The notes under the pieces were generated by a model. The model saw nothing but the letters and a program-made list of their open reading frames with translations, was not told the origin of the DNA and did not search any database. DNA of 64,000 bases, taken from NCBI RefSeq assembly GCF_017656375.1, contig NZ_JACDOB010000001.1, positions 1-64,000 on the forward strand. Direction: 5' to 3'. The stretch is from Thermovirga sp. (GTDB lineage: Bacteria > Synergistota > Synergistia > Synergistales > Thermovirgaceae). The translations under genes were made by a program, and so were the position numbers. This document shows, piece after piece, positions 26,504 through 36,009 of this stretch. Numbering within the stretch: position 1 is the first letter of the stretch; each line of letters opens with the position of its first letter.

Positions 26504-28303
26504 ATGGAGAAAATCATTAAAGGAGCCATAGCGAAGATTTCTGGACCCCTGGTTGTAGCAGAGGGTATGACCGGAGCTTCCATGTACGATGTTGTCAGGG
26601 TAGGAGAACTAGGTTTGGTGGGTGAAATAATCGAATTAAAAGGGGATTTGGCGTCTATACAGGTCTATGAAGAAACTTCAGGCTTGAAGCCTAAAGAACC
26701 GGTAGTAAGCACTGGTGCGCCCTTAAGTGTGGAGTTAGGACCGGGTTTAATTGAGCAATTTTATGATGGAGTTCAAAGACCTTTGGCGCTTATAGAGCAG
26801 GCAGCACAAAGCCCATTTATAACAAGAGGGATACATGTGCCTTCTCTACCAAGGGATAAGAAATGGCATTTTAAGCCAGTTGTTGAAATGGGGACAGAGG
26901 TTGAAGGTGGAGATGTGCTGGGCATAGTGAAGGAAACAGTTCTAGTAGATCATAAGATTATGGTTCCTCCTGGCGTGAAAGGGAAGGTAAAGGAAATAAA
27001 AGAAGGAGAATTTACAGTAGAAGAACCTATCGCTGTAATAGGTACTGAAAATGGAGATGTCGAGGTGGCCATGTTACAACGCTGGCCGGTAAGGTTGCCT
27101 AGACCTGTTGCTAGGAGACTGCCGCCCAATGTACCTTTGGTAACAGGACAGCGTGTTGTTGATACGTTCTTCCCGATGGCTAGAGGTGGAGCGGCATGTG
27201 TGCCGGGTCCTTTTGGCTCGGGTAAGACTGTTATTCAGCACCAGTTGGCCAAATGGGCAGATGCAGAGATTGTGGTTTATGTTGGTTGTGGTGAGCGTGG
27301 AAATGAGATGACCGACGTGCTTTTAGAGTTCCCTGAGTTGGAAGACCCAAGATCAGGGCAACCTCTCATGAAGAGAACAGTTCTAATAGCCAATACTTCC
27401 AATATGCCAGTTGCTGCGAGAGAAGCTAGCATATATACGGGAATTACCATTGCTGAATATTACAGAGACATGGGTTACTCTGTGGCACTGATGGCTGATT
27501 CTACCAGCCGCTGGGCCGAAGCTCTTAGAGAAATTGGGGGAAGGCTGGAGGAAATGCCTGGAGAGGAAGGATATCCTGCTTATTTAGGCACGAGATTGGC
27601 CTCTTTCTATGAGAGAGCGGGTCGTGCGATTTGCTTGGGAAAAGATGGCAGAGAAGGATCAATAAGTGCTATCGGTGCTGTTTCACCGCCAGGTGGAGAC
27701 TTGTCAGAGCCAGTTAGTCAGAATACCCTTAGGGTAACAAAAGTTTTCTGGGGACTGGACGCAAGCTTGGCATATCAAAGGCATTTCCCCGCCATAAATT
27801 GGCTTTTGAGTTATTCCCTTTATGCTGAGTCGTTGGGCGAATATTGGGATGATCGTTACGATGGCGAATGGAGTAAGATGAGAACTCAAGCTATGAGTTT
27901 GCTGGAAGAAGAGGATAGGCTCAAGGAAATAGTTAGATTAGTGGGTATTGATGCTCTATCTAAGGAAGAGAGAATGATCTTGGAAACTGCAAAATCTATA
28001 AGAGAAGATTTTCTGCATCAGAACGCTTTCCATGAAGTGGATACTTATGCCTCAATGGATAAGCAGTTCAAAATGCTCAAGACGATATTGTATTTCCATG
28101 AATTAAGCATGGATGCATTAAAGAAAGGTGCACTTTTGAATGACATCTTAAAATTGGAAGTAAGAGAGAAGATAGCGAGAATGCGCTATGTAAGCGAAGA
28201 CAGGTTAGAAGATATAGATAAGCTTGAACCTGAAATAAAGAGACAAATCGAAGGGCTTTTACCAGAGGGGGGCTTTAGTGATGTTGCTGCCGAAAGAGTA
28301 TAA
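26504..28303 (+). CDS. atpA: V-type ATP synthase catalytic subunit A
   Basis: The catalytic ATPase subunit of the A3B3 head. Walker A GPFGSGKT is at residues 235-242, followed by the [10 protein letters not shown] block and [17 protein letters not shown]. The long non-homologous insert typical of A subunits (about residues 115-190) is visible as [20 protein letters not shown]. From ATG 26504 the protein is 599 aa, the standard length; GTG 26495 is an alternative. It overlaps subunit B by about 23 nt. Confidence 0.97.
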   Translation: MEKIIKGAIAKISGPLVVAEGMTGASMYDVVRVGELGLVGEIIELKGDLASIQVYEETSGLKPKEPVVSTGAPLSVELGPGLIEQFYDGVQRPLALIEQAAQSPFITRGIHVPSLPRDKKWHFKPVVEMGTEVEGGDVLGIVKETVLVDHKIMVPPGVKGKVKEIKEGEFTVEEPIAVIGTENGDVEVAMLQRWPVRLPRPVARRLPPNVPLVTGQRVVDTFFPMARGGAACVPGPFGSGKTVIQHQLAKWADAEIVVYVGCGERGNEMTDVLLEFPELEDPRSGQPLMKRTVLIANTSNMPVAAREASIYTGITIAEYYRDMGYSVALMADSTSRWAEALREIGGRLEEMPGEEGYPAYLGTRLASFYERAGRAICLGKDGREGSISAIGAVSPPGGDLSEPVSQNTLRVTKVFWGLDASLAYQRHFPAINWLLSYSLYAESLGEYWDDRYDGEWSKMRTQAMSLLEEEDRLKEIVRLVGIDALSKEERMILETAKSIREDFLHQNAFHEVDTYASMDKQFKMLKTILYFHELSMDALKKGALLNDILKLEVREKIARMRYVSEDRLEDIDKLEPEIKRQIEGLLPEGGFSDVAAERV

Positions 28304-29672
28304 AACTATTTCAGACTTGTCAGGACCCCTTGTTGTAGTAGAAAAAGTTGAAGATGTACGTTACGACGAGCTAGTGGAAATAGAGCTTGGAAATGGAGAA
28401 ATAAGACGAGGCCGAGTGTTGGAGATAGCCAAGGATAGGGCGCTTGTCCAGATCTTTGAGGGAACCACCGGGATTGACGTTCAATCGACGAAAGTGCGGT
28501 TCACAGGTAAGGTCCTTACCTTGCCAGTAAGCAAGGATATGCTAGGTAGGATTTTTAATGGTAGAGGAGAACCCATAGATGGTGGTGCTCCTATAATCCC
28601 TGAAAAGAAATTAGACATTAATGGGTATCCTATGAACCCATATTCGAGAGATTATCCTTCTGAGTTTATTCAAACTGGAATTTCAACAATCGATGGGATG
28701 AATCCTATGGTAAGAGGGCAGAAACTGCCTATTTTTTCCGGTAGTGGTATGCCTCATAATAGGATAGCTGCCCAGGTTGCTAGGCAGGCGACGGTTTTGG
28801 GGGAGCATGAAGATTTCGCTGTTGTATTTGCTGCCATGGGAATAACCTTTGAAGAGGCTTCTTTCTTCATGGAGGACTTTCGTAGGACGGGTTCTATTGA
28901 GAGAACAGTAATGTTTGTAAACTTGGCAGATGATCCGGCTATTGAGCGAATAACAACTCCCAGATTAGCGTTGACGTGTGCGGAATATTTGGCCTTCGAG
29001 CACGATTATCAAGTGCTGGTCATTTTGACGGACTTGACCAACTATTGTGAGGCTCTTAGGGAAATTTCAGCAGCGAGGAAGGAAGTTCCAGGAAGGCGAG
29101 GATATCCAGGATATCTTTACACGGACCTTGCAACGATGTACGAAAGGGCTGGCAGATTGAAAGGAAAGAAAGGTTCTATAACTCAGTTCCCAATACTTAC
29201 CATGCCTGAGGATGATAAGACCCATCCTATTCCTGACCTTACCGGATATATAACGGAAGGGCAGATTATATTGAGTAGGACGCTCCATAGAAAGGGTATT
29301 TATCCTCCCGTAGATGTTTTGCCGTCCTTGTCTCGATTGAAAGATAAAGGTATAGGTAAAGGAAAGACTAGGGAGGATCATGCTGATTTGATGAACCAGC
29401 TGTTTGCTGCATATGCCCGAGGTAAGGAAGCAAAGGAGCTTGCAACTATTTTGGGTGAGGGAGCACTTACGGAAGAGGATAAGGCTTTTGCGAAATTTGC
29501 CGATGAGTTTGAGAACACCTACGTGCGACAAGGTGAGTATGAGAACCGCACAATCGAGGAGACTCTAGAGAAAGGGTGGGACCTATTGACCCTTATTCCT
29601 GTTTCAGAGCTCAAACGAGTTCGAGATGAGTATATTGAAAAGTATCTAAAACCCAGACTGGAGAAAAAATAG
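28281..29672 (+). CDS. atpB: V-type ATP synthase subunit B
   Basis: A 463-aa non-catalytic nucleotide-binding-fold subunit of the head. It has no Walker A lysine in the P-loop position ([20 protein letters not shown]), as expected for B. The blocks [15 protein letters not shown] and [29 protein letters not shown] are family hallmarks. ATG 28281 is preferred, with GAGGGGGGC upstream; GTG 28278 would add one residue. It is translationally coupled with subunit A. Confidence 0.97.
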   Translation: MLLPKEYKTISDLSGPLVVVEKVEDVRYDELVEIELGNGEIRRGRVLEIAKDRALVQIFEGTTGIDVQSTKVRFTGKVLTLPVSKDMLGRIFNGRGEPIDGGAPIIPEKKLDINGYPMNPYSRDYPSEFIQTGISTIDGMNPMVRGQKLPIFSGSGMPHNRIAAQVARQATVLGEHEDFAVVFAAMGITFEEASFFMEDFRRTGSIERTVMFVNLADDPAIERITTPRLALTCAEYLAFEHDYQVLVILTDLTNYCEALREISAARKEVPGRRGYPGYLYTDLATMYERAGRLKGKKGSITQFPILTMPEDDKTHPIPDLTGYITEGQIILSRTLHRKGIYPPVDVLPSLSRLKDKGIGKGKTREDHADLMNQLFAAYARGKEAKELATILGEGALTEEDKAFAKFADEFENTYVRQGEYENRTIEETLEKGWDLLTLIPVSELKRVRDEYIEKYLKPRLEKK

Positions 29673-29736
29673 CTAGTATTTTAAAACCATATGATCTAGA
29701 TAAAATAAATGAGCATCACGATTGGAAGGTGACCTT

Positions 29737-30363
29737 ATGGCAAAAAAACTAAACGTCAACCCTAATAGGATGGAACTTTCCAGGCTAAAAAAGCGACTCG
29801 TAGTTGCCAAAAGGGGGCATAAGCTGTTAAAGGATAAGCAAGATGCTCTTATAAAAGCGTTTCTTGATTTAGCCAGGGAGATCAAAAAGCTTCGGGAAGA
29901 AGTAGAAGAGGAGCTAGCAGAATGTTATAGGAGTTTTCTTTTGGCTAGAGCACAAACGCTACCTGCTATGTTGGAACAATCTTTGATGATAACTGGCACC
30001 AAGATAAATCTTTCTGTTAAGTATAAAAATGTAATGAGCGTAGTGGTTCCAGAATATCAAGTGGAGCAAAGTGGGAGCATACTGAACTATGGATTAGCGA
30101 CGTCCCCAGGTTCTTTAGATGTGGCTCTTGAACGATTTTCCAGTGTAATACCCAAGCTTATTTCTCTGGCTGCTAAAGAGAAGAGCTTGAATTTAATGGC
30201 GGCAGAGATTGAAAGAACGCGCAGAAGGGTTAATGCCCTAGAGCATGTCCTCATACCATCCTTTGCTGAGACCATACATTATATAAAAATGAAGCTAGAT
30301 GAGCAGGAAAGGGCTACTTTGAGTAGGTTAATGCGTGTAAAGGAGATTGTAAGATCTCATTAA
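29737..30363 (+). CDS. atpD: V-type ATP synthase subunit D
   Basis: A 208-aa central shaft subunit, an antiparallel coiled-coil protein equivalent to F-type gamma. The N-terminal LNVNPNRMELSRLKKRLVVAKRGHKLLKDKQDAL and the C-terminal RRVNALEHVLIPSFAETIHYIKMKL blocks are diagnostic. ATG 29737 has GGAAGGTGA at normal distance; TTG 29722 would place it inside the SD. It closes the V-ATPase operon. No clear terminator precedes the rnpB promoter. Confidence 0.95.
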   Translation: MAKKLNVNPNRMELSRLKKRLVVAKRGHKLLKDKQDALIKAFLDLAREIKKLREEVEEELAECYRSFLLARAQTLPAMLEQSLMITGTKINLSVKYKNVMSVVVPEYQVEQSGSILNYGLATSPGSLDVALERFSSVIPKLISLAAKEKSLNLMAAEIERTRRRVNALEHVLIPSFAETIHYIKMKLDEQERATLSRLMRVKEIVRSH

Positions 30364-30402
30364 ATGTAGTTTAGTAGCTAGGAGTAATGTGTCTGCCCAT
30401 TA

Positions 30403-30411
30403 TGGTAAAAT
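30403..30411 (+). promoter_or_regulatory. Extended -10 promoter of rnpB
   Basis: TGGTAAAAT (30403-30411) is an extended -10 (TGn plus TAAAAT) lying 6 nt before the RNase P RNA 5' end at 30418. No convincing -35 is visible, which fits an extended -10 promoter. Confidence 0.6.
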
Positions 30412-30417
30412 ATGAGT

Positions 30418-30776
30418 GGAGTATCCAAAGCGGTCGCTGTCTCCTAGTGAGATGGAGGAAAGTCCGGACTCCAGAGGGCAGGGTGCTGGAGAAATTCCAG
30501 TGGGTGCGAACCTAAGGAAAGTGCCACAGAAACATACCGCCTTGTGCTCTAAAATTGGGTTCAATTTTAGAGCACAAGGTAAGGGTGAAAAGGTAAGGTA
30601 AGAGCTTACCAGCTGCAGGGTGACCTGTAGGCTAGGCAAACCCCGCCCGGAGCAAGGCCGAATAGGAGGGGATGAGGTGGCCCGCTGACCCTCGGGTACG
30701 GCCGCATGAGGCATGGCGCAAGCTGTGTCCCAGATAAATGACCGCCTTGTACAGAATCCGGCTTATTGGATGCTCC
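30418..30776 (+). ncRNA. rnpB: RNase P RNA (class A)
   Basis: The catalytic RNA that matures tRNA 5' ends. The conserved blocks are present in order: GAGGAAAGTCCGGACTCC (about 30455-30472), the ACAGAAACATACCGCC region, AAGGGTGAAAAGG, and at the 3' side GACC...ACAGAATCCGGCTTAT. The terminal helix P1 pairs GGAGTATCCAA (30418-30428) with TTGGATGCTCC (30766-30776). The internal P12 hairpin is a perfect 18-bp stem (30540-30557 with 30562-30579). Confidence 0.95.
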
Positions 30777-30813
30777 ATTTTATTGCGAAAATAGTTTATT
30801 TGATTAAAGATTG

Positions 30814-30865
30814 GGACTTTTGACCTCAGTGGAAACGTTAAGGGGGGTCAGAAGTCCTTTTTTTT
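30814..30865 (+). terminator. Intrinsic terminator between rnpB and mraZ
   Basis: GGACTTTTGACC (30814-30825) pairs with GGTCAGAAGTCC (30846-30857), a 12-bp stem with one G-U pair and a 20-nt loop, followed by eight T residues. It should isolate the dcw operon from rnpB transcription. Confidence 0.88.
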
Positions 30866-30881
30866 GTGTTTAAATAGTGGT

Positions 30882-30921
30882 AAAGTGGTAGAAAGTGGCA
30901 TGAAGTGTCACAAAATGGGAG
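30882..30921 (+). promoter_or_regulatory. MraZ-box direct repeats upstream of mraZ
   Basis: Three 10-nt tandem repeats lie at 30882-30891 (AAAGTGGTAG), 30892-30901 (AAAGTGGCAT) and 30902-30911 (GAAGTGTCAC), with a degenerate fourth at 30912-30921. They match the AAAGTG(G/T)NNN operator type recognised by MraZ in other bacteria. An extra GTGG lies at 30877. The last repeat runs into the mraZ SD, so binding should repress the dcw operon. Confidence 0.82.
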
Positions 30922-30929
30922 GAATTCCC

Positions 30930-31355
30930 ATGTTGGTTGGGACGTACGAACATAGAATGGATTCAAAGGGTAGAGTTGTTCTTCCTTCGAAGTTGAGGGA
31001 GGAGATAGGAGAAGGTGCTTTTGCAACGATAGGTATAGATCGTTGCGTCTCTATTTACTCGGCCGCAGAATGGGAAAAAGTATTAGAGCGCCTAGGGCAG
31101 TTGCCTTTTTCTAAGGGAAAGGCAAGAGATTTTAGCAGGCTACTGATGGCATCTGCTTATGAAGCCCAATTTGACACATCTGGAAGAATTTTGATACCTC
31201 CTCATTTGAGAAATCATGCTTCTTTGAAGCAAGAAGTGACAATCATAGGAGTCGGAGATCATATTGAGCTTTGGGATACGTCAATCTGGAAGGAATACAT
31301 GGAAAGAATCCGCAGTGAGCTTCCGAATATAGCTGAGGAGGTGGAGGGGCTGTGA
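30930..31355 (+). CDS. mraZ: Transcriptional regulator MraZ
   Basis: A 141-aa DNA-binding protein with two SpoVT/AbrB-like domains. It controls its own operon by binding the direct repeats just upstream. GTYEHRMDSKGRVVLPSKLR (about residues 4-23) and the second AQFDTSGRILIPPHLR domain are diagnostic. ATG 30930 is the start: GGGAGGAAT lies 6 nt upstream and homology begins there. The open frame runs back to 30864 through the terminator and the operator, so that extension is rejected. It overlaps rsmH by 4 nt. Confidence 0.95.
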   Translation: MLVGTYEHRMDSKGRVVLPSKLREEIGEGAFATIGIDRCVSIYSAAEWEKVLERLGQLPFSKGKARDFSRLLMASAYEAQFDTSGRILIPPHLRNHASLKQEVTIIGVGDHIELWDTSIWKEYMERIRSELPNIAEEVEGL

Positions 31356-32263
31356 TAGAACATGTTCCCGTTATGGTTGAAGAAGTCTGTGATGCTGTTA
31401 GTCATGCGCCTTCTCTTCATAAAATTGTAGATGCCACTTTAGGTTTGGGAGGATACACAAAAGCCTTTTTAACGCGCTGGCCAGATGTTTCTGTTCTTGG
31501 AATAGATAAAGATCCTTTAGCTATTCAAGTAGCAAAAGATAATTTAGCTGATTTTCACAACAGAGTTAAATTCCACAACGGCGATTTTAGAAATTTAGCA
31601 AATATTTTGTTAGAAGAAAATTTTATGGAGCCGGATGCAATAGTTTTTGATTTAGGAGTTTCTAATCTCCAGATATCCCAGGGAGAAAGAGGGTTTTCTT
31701 TTGATATAGATGGTCCCTTAGACATGCGAATGGGAGTTGGAGGAACTTTAACGGCAGATGAAATAGTAAATAGTTACTCTAAGGAAGAGTTGGCAAATAT
31801 TTTTCGCAGATATGGAGAAGAAAAATATGCAGCCAGAATTGCTTGGGGGATATGTAAATATAGGCAAGAGAAGGGATCAATCAAGACAACTGGTCAGTTA
31901 GTGGAAGTTATTAGAAAAACCCTGCCAGCTCCCGTGCAAAGAAAAATGGGAAAAAACCCTGCAAGGCGAGTTTTTCAGGCATTAAGGATAGAAGTAAATG
32001 ATGAACTAAGAGCGTTAGAAGATGTCATGGCTGCATGCAAGAAGGTTGTTAAAGGAGGAACGATAATAGTAGTTGTGAGTTATCACTCCTTAGAAGATAA
32101 AATAATTAAAAAACAATTTAAAGAGTGGGCGACTACAGGGCTTGGCAAAATGCTAACAAAAAAAGTCTTGAAACCTTCGGAGGAGGAAATATCAAGAAAC
32201 AAGAAGGCTCGGAGTGCCAAATTGCGTTGTTTTATTTTTAGTAGCGAGGGCAAGGATGCCTAG
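31352..32263 (+). CDS. rsmH: 16S rRNA (cytosine1402-N4)-methyltransferase
   Basis: Methylates N4 of C1402 in 16S rRNA (formerly MraW). The SAM-binding ATLGLGGYTKAFL, the block FDLGVSNLQISQGERGFSF and the RVFQALRIEVNDEL segment are visible. At 303 aa it is full length. GTG 31352 overlaps the mraZ stop (GTGA) and has GGAGGGG upstream. It is the second gene of the dcw cluster, as usual. Confidence 0.95.
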   Translation: MIEHVPVMVEEVCDAVSHAPSLHKIVDATLGLGGYTKAFLTRWPDVSVLGIDKDPLAIQVAKDNLADFHNRVKFHNGDFRNLANILLEENFMEPDAIVFDLGVSNLQISQGERGFSFDIDGPLDMRMGVGGTLTADEIVNSYSKEELANIFRRYGEEKYAARIAWGICKYRQEKGSIKTTGQLVEVIRKTLPAPVQRKMGKNPARRVFQALRIEVNDELRALEDVMAACKKVVKGGTIIVVVSYHSLEDKIIKKQFKEWATTGLGKMLTKKVLKPSEEEISRNKKARSAKLRCFIFSSEGKDA

Positions 32264-32270
32264 GGGGGCG

Positions 32271-32726
32271 ATGCTAGTGAATAACGAGCTCACTTCTGTT
32301 GCTAAATACAAGTTTGATGTTTTCTCAAAGGACATAAAGCTTAGTCGTATTATGGTTGTTGCTCTTATTTTAATTTTTTTGGCTGTTGGAGGTTTGTTAA
32401 GTATAAGGCTTTACGCTTTGAATCTTGAATATCAATTAGCCCGTTTGGAGGAGAAGGTCACAATACAAGAAGAAATAAACTTGAAATTAGAAAAAAAGTT
32501 GGCAACACTGGTTAGCCCTGGTCGAGTTTTTGACTATGCGAAAGCAGAACTAGGGATGAATACCAATAGTTATGTTGACATAGTGCGTATAAAAAATAAT
32601 AATGGCACGGTGTTGGCAGCGAAAAATCTAGAAGTTGGAAAAGATGGAAACCAAACTAATATAAATAGTACTTCCTTGTTGGCAAAACTGTTGAATTTTG
32701 TGACAGAGAAGGCGTTTGCTAGATAG
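32271..32726 (+). CDS. ftsL: Cell division protein FtsL-like
   Basis: A 151-aa bitopic membrane protein. A TM helix lies at about residues 28-50, followed by a coiled coil (about 53-85, heptads of L/E/K) and a short C-terminal region. The family shares little sequence, so the call rests on topology and position between rsmH and ftsI. FtsL forms the FtsLBQ complex that activates FtsWI. The start is ATG 32271, or GTG 32277, which has better spacing from AGGGGGG (32262-32268). Confidence 0.75.
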   Translation: MLVNNELTSVAKYKFDVFSKDIKLSRIMVVALILIFLAVGGLLSIRLYALNLEYQLARLEEKVTIQEEINLKLEKKLATLVSPGRVFDYAKAELGMNTNSYVDIVRIKNNNGTVLAAKNLEVGKDGNQTNINSTSLLAKLLNFVTEKAFAR

Positions 32727-32770
32727 TTATTAGTATGCCCATTCCCCAAAATGAAAGGCTTTAGTGACTT

Positions 32771-34423
32771 ATGAAGAGAAGCATAGGCATTCACTGGATT
32801 TTGCTTTTTTTAGTATTTTGTTTAGTTTTTTTTAGACTTTATCAACTCCATTTTTACCCTGATCCTAGGATCAAGCAGCAGTCGGAATCTCAATATTGGT
32901 CAAAGTTAAGTTTGAGTTCCCCTCGAGGCCGTATAGTTGATAGGAATGGGGTTCCTTTAGCTATTTCTGTTCCTGCTATTACTTTTTTTGTGGACCCTCT
33001 TTTTTGGAGGCCGGAAAATGCAGATTTACTAAAGCCTATTATTTCGAGAGAGAGGTATTTTAGGCTCAAAGGTAATCTCAAGGGAAGATATTTCCCTGTT
33101 GCAAAGAAAGTCGACCTTGAAAATGCAAACGAGATAATAGAAAAAGATATTCCAGGGTTATTTTGGGTAAAGGAGTATAAAAGATTTTACCCACATGGAG
33201 AGTTGATGCCGCAGGTATTGGGATTTTGCGACATAGATGATAGAGGCTTATCAGGGCTTGAATATCTTTGGGATTTTCTATTGTACACACCTCCGGAAAT
33301 GCTAACAGTTACTAAAGACGCATCAGGTAAAATAATAAATTTTCCCACATATAGTGACAGAAGTTGGGATGGGAGCCGTAAGGGAGAGGTTCGTCTTACT
33401 ATAGATTCGAGGGTGCAGCATGTCGTGGAAAAATATTTAAGAAAAGCCTTTGAACTCCACCACGCTGATTGGGCTGCCGCTGTCTTAATTAATCCTAAAA
33501 CAGGAGAAATATTAGCTTCCTCGAGTTTCCCTGATTTTGATCCCAATATAAGAAAGACTTTTTTAAGGTCGGAATCATTGCGAAATAATGTCATTTCAAG
33601 AGTTTATGAACCAGGGTCAACTTTAAAACCTGTAATGATGGGAATAGCATTAACGGAAGGGAAGGCTTCACCTCAAAAAGATCATTTTTATTGTACTGGT
33701 AAAATACGGGTTGCAGATACTACTATACATGACGTCAAACCTCATGGAAGCTTAGACCTTGAAGGTGTAATAATCAATTCATGCAATATAGGTATGGCAA
33801 CCATAGGTATGAGGTTAGATCCGAAAAAAACATACAATCACTTAATTAGGTTTGGATTTGGGATGAAGACGGGTATAGAGCTTCCTGGAGAGGAAAAAGG
33901 CTTGCTTAATACTCCGGAATTGTGGAGAGGTTCTGTTCCAGCAAATGTAGCAATAGGTCAAGGGATAGGTGTTACTCCTTTACAGCTTGCAAGGGCAATA
34001 GCAGCTATAGCCAATGGGGGTTATATAGTAAAACCTTTTATAGTGAAGGAGGCGGTTACTCCTGAAGGTGAAGTGGTATACAGGGGCAAACCGGAAAGGC
34101 TAGGACAAGTTATATCCACTGAAACGTCTCGTTGGCTCAAAACTGCTATGGAAAACGTCGTAAAGCGAGGAACAGGGCAAGCTGTTTATAGAAAAGATAC
34201 CAGGATAGCCGGAAAAACTGGGACAGCTCAGGTTGCTAGAGGGGGCGTTTATCAAAAGGGAGTATTTGTTTCTTCTTTTGTGGGTTTTTGGCCAGTGGAC
34301 GATCCTGAAAACTTGCTTTTAGTTGTTATAGGATATCCCAAAGGAAGGGAGTATTTCGGCAGTGTTGTAGCAGCCCCTGTTTTTAGGGATGTTATGGAGG
34401 AAATATTGAAAATTTCCAAGTGA
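32771..34423 (+). CDS. ftsI: Penicillin-binding protein FtsI-like (class B transpeptidase)
   Basis: The septal D,D-transpeptidase. An N-terminal TM helix (about residues 7-27) anchors it, followed by the PBP dimer domain starting SSPRGRIVDRNG. The catalytic SxxK is STLK at 283-286, SxN is SCN at 337-339 and KTG is at 482-484. At 550 aa it is typical. It acts in the periplasmic (extracytoplasmic) space with FtsW. It overlaps the upstream open frame of murE, but the likely murE start is downstream. Confidence 0.93.
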   Translation: MKRSIGIHWILLFLVFCLVFFRLYQLHFYPDPRIKQQSESQYWSKLSLSSPRGRIVDRNGVPLAISVPAITFFVDPLFWRPENADLLKPIISRERYFRLKGNLKGRYFPVAKKVDLENANEIIEKDIPGLFWVKEYKRFYPHGELMPQVLGFCDIDDRGLSGLEYLWDFLLYTPPEMLTVTKDASGKIINFPTYSDRSWDGSRKGEVRLTIDSRVQHVVEKYLRKAFELHHADWAAAVLINPKTGEILASSSFPDFDPNIRKTFLRSESLRNNVISRVYEPGSTLKPVMMGIALTEGKASPQKDHFYCTGKIRVADTTIHDVKPHGSLDLEGVIINSCNIGMATIGMRLDPKKTYNHLIRFGFGMKTGIELPGEEKGLLNTPELWRGSVPANVAIGQGIGVTPLQLARAIAAIANGGYIVKPFIVKEAVTPEGEVVYRGKPERLGQVISTETSRWLKTAMENVVKRGTGQAVYRKDTRIAGKTGTAQVARGGVYQKGVFVSSFVGFWPVDDPENLLLVVIGYPKGREYFGSVVAAPVFRDVMEEILKISK

Positions 34424-34470
34424 TTGTTGTTCGTTTGGTAAATTCTATAAAGTTGACAGGGGGAGCAGAA

Positions 34471-36009
34471 ATGATTACGTTGAGAGATCTAGTTGCCTTA
34501 CTTGAGGAAAAAAGATATTTAAAAGGAATTTTTGTTCCTGATGGTGCCGTTATAGAAAGTTATTTTGATGTTGAGATCCATGATTGCTGCCACAATTCAA
34601 AAAAAGTTACAAGAGGTTCTTTATTTGCTTGTATTAAAGGAAGTAAATTTGATGGACATGAATATTCGCAAGATGCCTGTAGAAATGGTGCATGTGTCAT
34701 ATTGGCAGATAGACCAGTCAAAGCCGATGTTCCCTATATCGTGGTGGATAGCGTTCGTGATGTCTTAGGAGAAGTGGCTAGCGCAATTTGGGGGAGGCCT
34801 TCAGAAAAGCTAATTATGGTAGCTGTGACTGGAACCAATGGTAAAACAACTACAACATACATGGTCAGGTCTATCTTGGAGGAAGCTGGAATAAAGACGG
34901 GATTGCTGGGTACCGTGATTTATGACGACGGGAAAAATATATCAGAAGCTTCTAGGACTACTCCGGAAGCTTCTGATATTCAAAGGTTACTGGCAAATAT
35001 GATAAAAAACGATTGCAAGGCATGTGTAATGGAAGCTTCATCCCATGGGATCGCTCAAGGTAGATTGAATGGGTGTAATTATGATGTGGCCATATTTACC
35101 AATTTAACGCCAGAGCATCTAGATTACCATGGAGATATGCAGTCTTATTTTAAAACTAAATCCACACTATTCACAAGCTTTATGAAAAAGGGGGAAACAG
35201 GTTTTGTCGTAAACGGGGATGATGAGTACGGAAGAAAGTTGATTGATAAATATCGAGATAGAGTCATTTCTTTCACAATGAAGGAACTTGTTCCAGGTGG
35301 TAAAGAATATTTAAGGGCTTTAATAAAAAAAATGGATCTTTTAGGAACACCCGTCGAAGTTAAATCATCAATTGAAAAATACGATGGCATAGTTGTTAAT
35401 ATTCCCATAATTGGAGAGTACAATGTGGCAAATGCCTTGGGAGCAATTGGTGCAGCTGCCCTTTTGGGAATAGATGCAAATTTTGTAGTTAACGGCATAA
35501 ACAGCATGGGGGATGTTCCAGGAAGGTTGGAAAAGTATATGTTTAAAAACGGCCCTACAGCTGTGATAGATTATGCTCATACTCCAGATGCCTTAGAAAA
35601 AGCTTTAGGGGCTTTGAGAAAAATATGCAACGGCAAACTTTGGGTAATTTTTGGCTTAGGAGGAAACAGGTATCAAGCGAACCGCCCAATAATGGGCGAG
35701 GTGGCTTCGAAGATGGCTGATAGGGTAATTATTACCTCGGATAATCCCAGGAACGAGGACCCTTACCAAATCGCGATGCAGATTAAAGAAGGAGCTGATA
35801 GAATAGGTGGGGTTCCAATAGACATAATTTTAGATAGGAAAGAAGCAGTGTTTAGCGCGCTGGATAGCGCAGCAGAGAATGATATCGTATTGATAGCGGG
35901 GAAAGGGCCAGAGAGAAACATCATATATGCTGATAAGGTTATCCCATATAATGATGGAGAAGCAGTTGAAGAGTGGGGCACCTTGAGAGGTAGAGAAAAA
36001 TGGAGCTAG
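34471..36009 (+). CDS. murE: UDP-MurNAc-tripeptide ligase MurE (meso-DAP type)
   Basis: Adds the third amino acid to UDP-MurNAc-L-Ala-D-Glu. The ATP site is VTGTNGKTTTTYM. The substrate-specificity motif DNPR begins at residue 424; DNPR is the meso-diaminopimelate form, so the peptidoglycan is predicted to be DAP-type. From ATG 34471 the protein is 512 aa, and GGGGGAG lies at 34459-34465. TTG 34420 would overlap ftsI and is less likely. It overlaps murF by 10 nt. Confidence 0.95.
   Translation: MITLRDLVALLEEKRYLKGIFVPDGAVIESYFDVEIHDCCHNSKKVTRGSLFACIKGSKFDGHEYSQDACRNGACVILADRPVKADVPYIVVDSVRDVLGEVASAIWGRPSEKLIMVAVTGTNGKTTTTYMVRSILEEAGIKTGLLGTVIYDDGKNISEASRTTPEASDIQRLLANMIKNDCKACVMEASSHGIAQGRLNGCNYDVAIFTNLTPEHLDYHGDMQSYFKTKSTLFTSFMKKGETGFVVNGDDEYGRKLIDKYRDRVISFTMKELVPGGKEYLRALIKKMDLLGTPVEVKSSIEKYDGIVVNIPIIGEYNVANALGAIGAAALLGIDANFVVNGINSMGDVPGRLEKYMFKNGPTAVIDYAHTPDALEKALGALRKICNGKLWVIFGLGGNRYQANRPIMGEVASKMADRVIITSDNPRNEDPYQIAMQIKEGADRIGGVPIDIILDRKEAVFSALDSAAENDIVLIAGKGPERNIIYADKVIPYNDGEAVEEWGTLRGREKWS

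Noticed and set aside
30882-30921. Short tandem repeats that could suggest a CRISPR or satellite
   Set aside because: Only three or four 10-nt units without spacers, exactly matching the MraZ operator pattern.
30864-30929. N-terminal extension of mraZ from the long open frame
   Set aside because: It would start in the rnpB terminator T tract and encode the MraZ boxes. Homology and the SD place the start at 30930.
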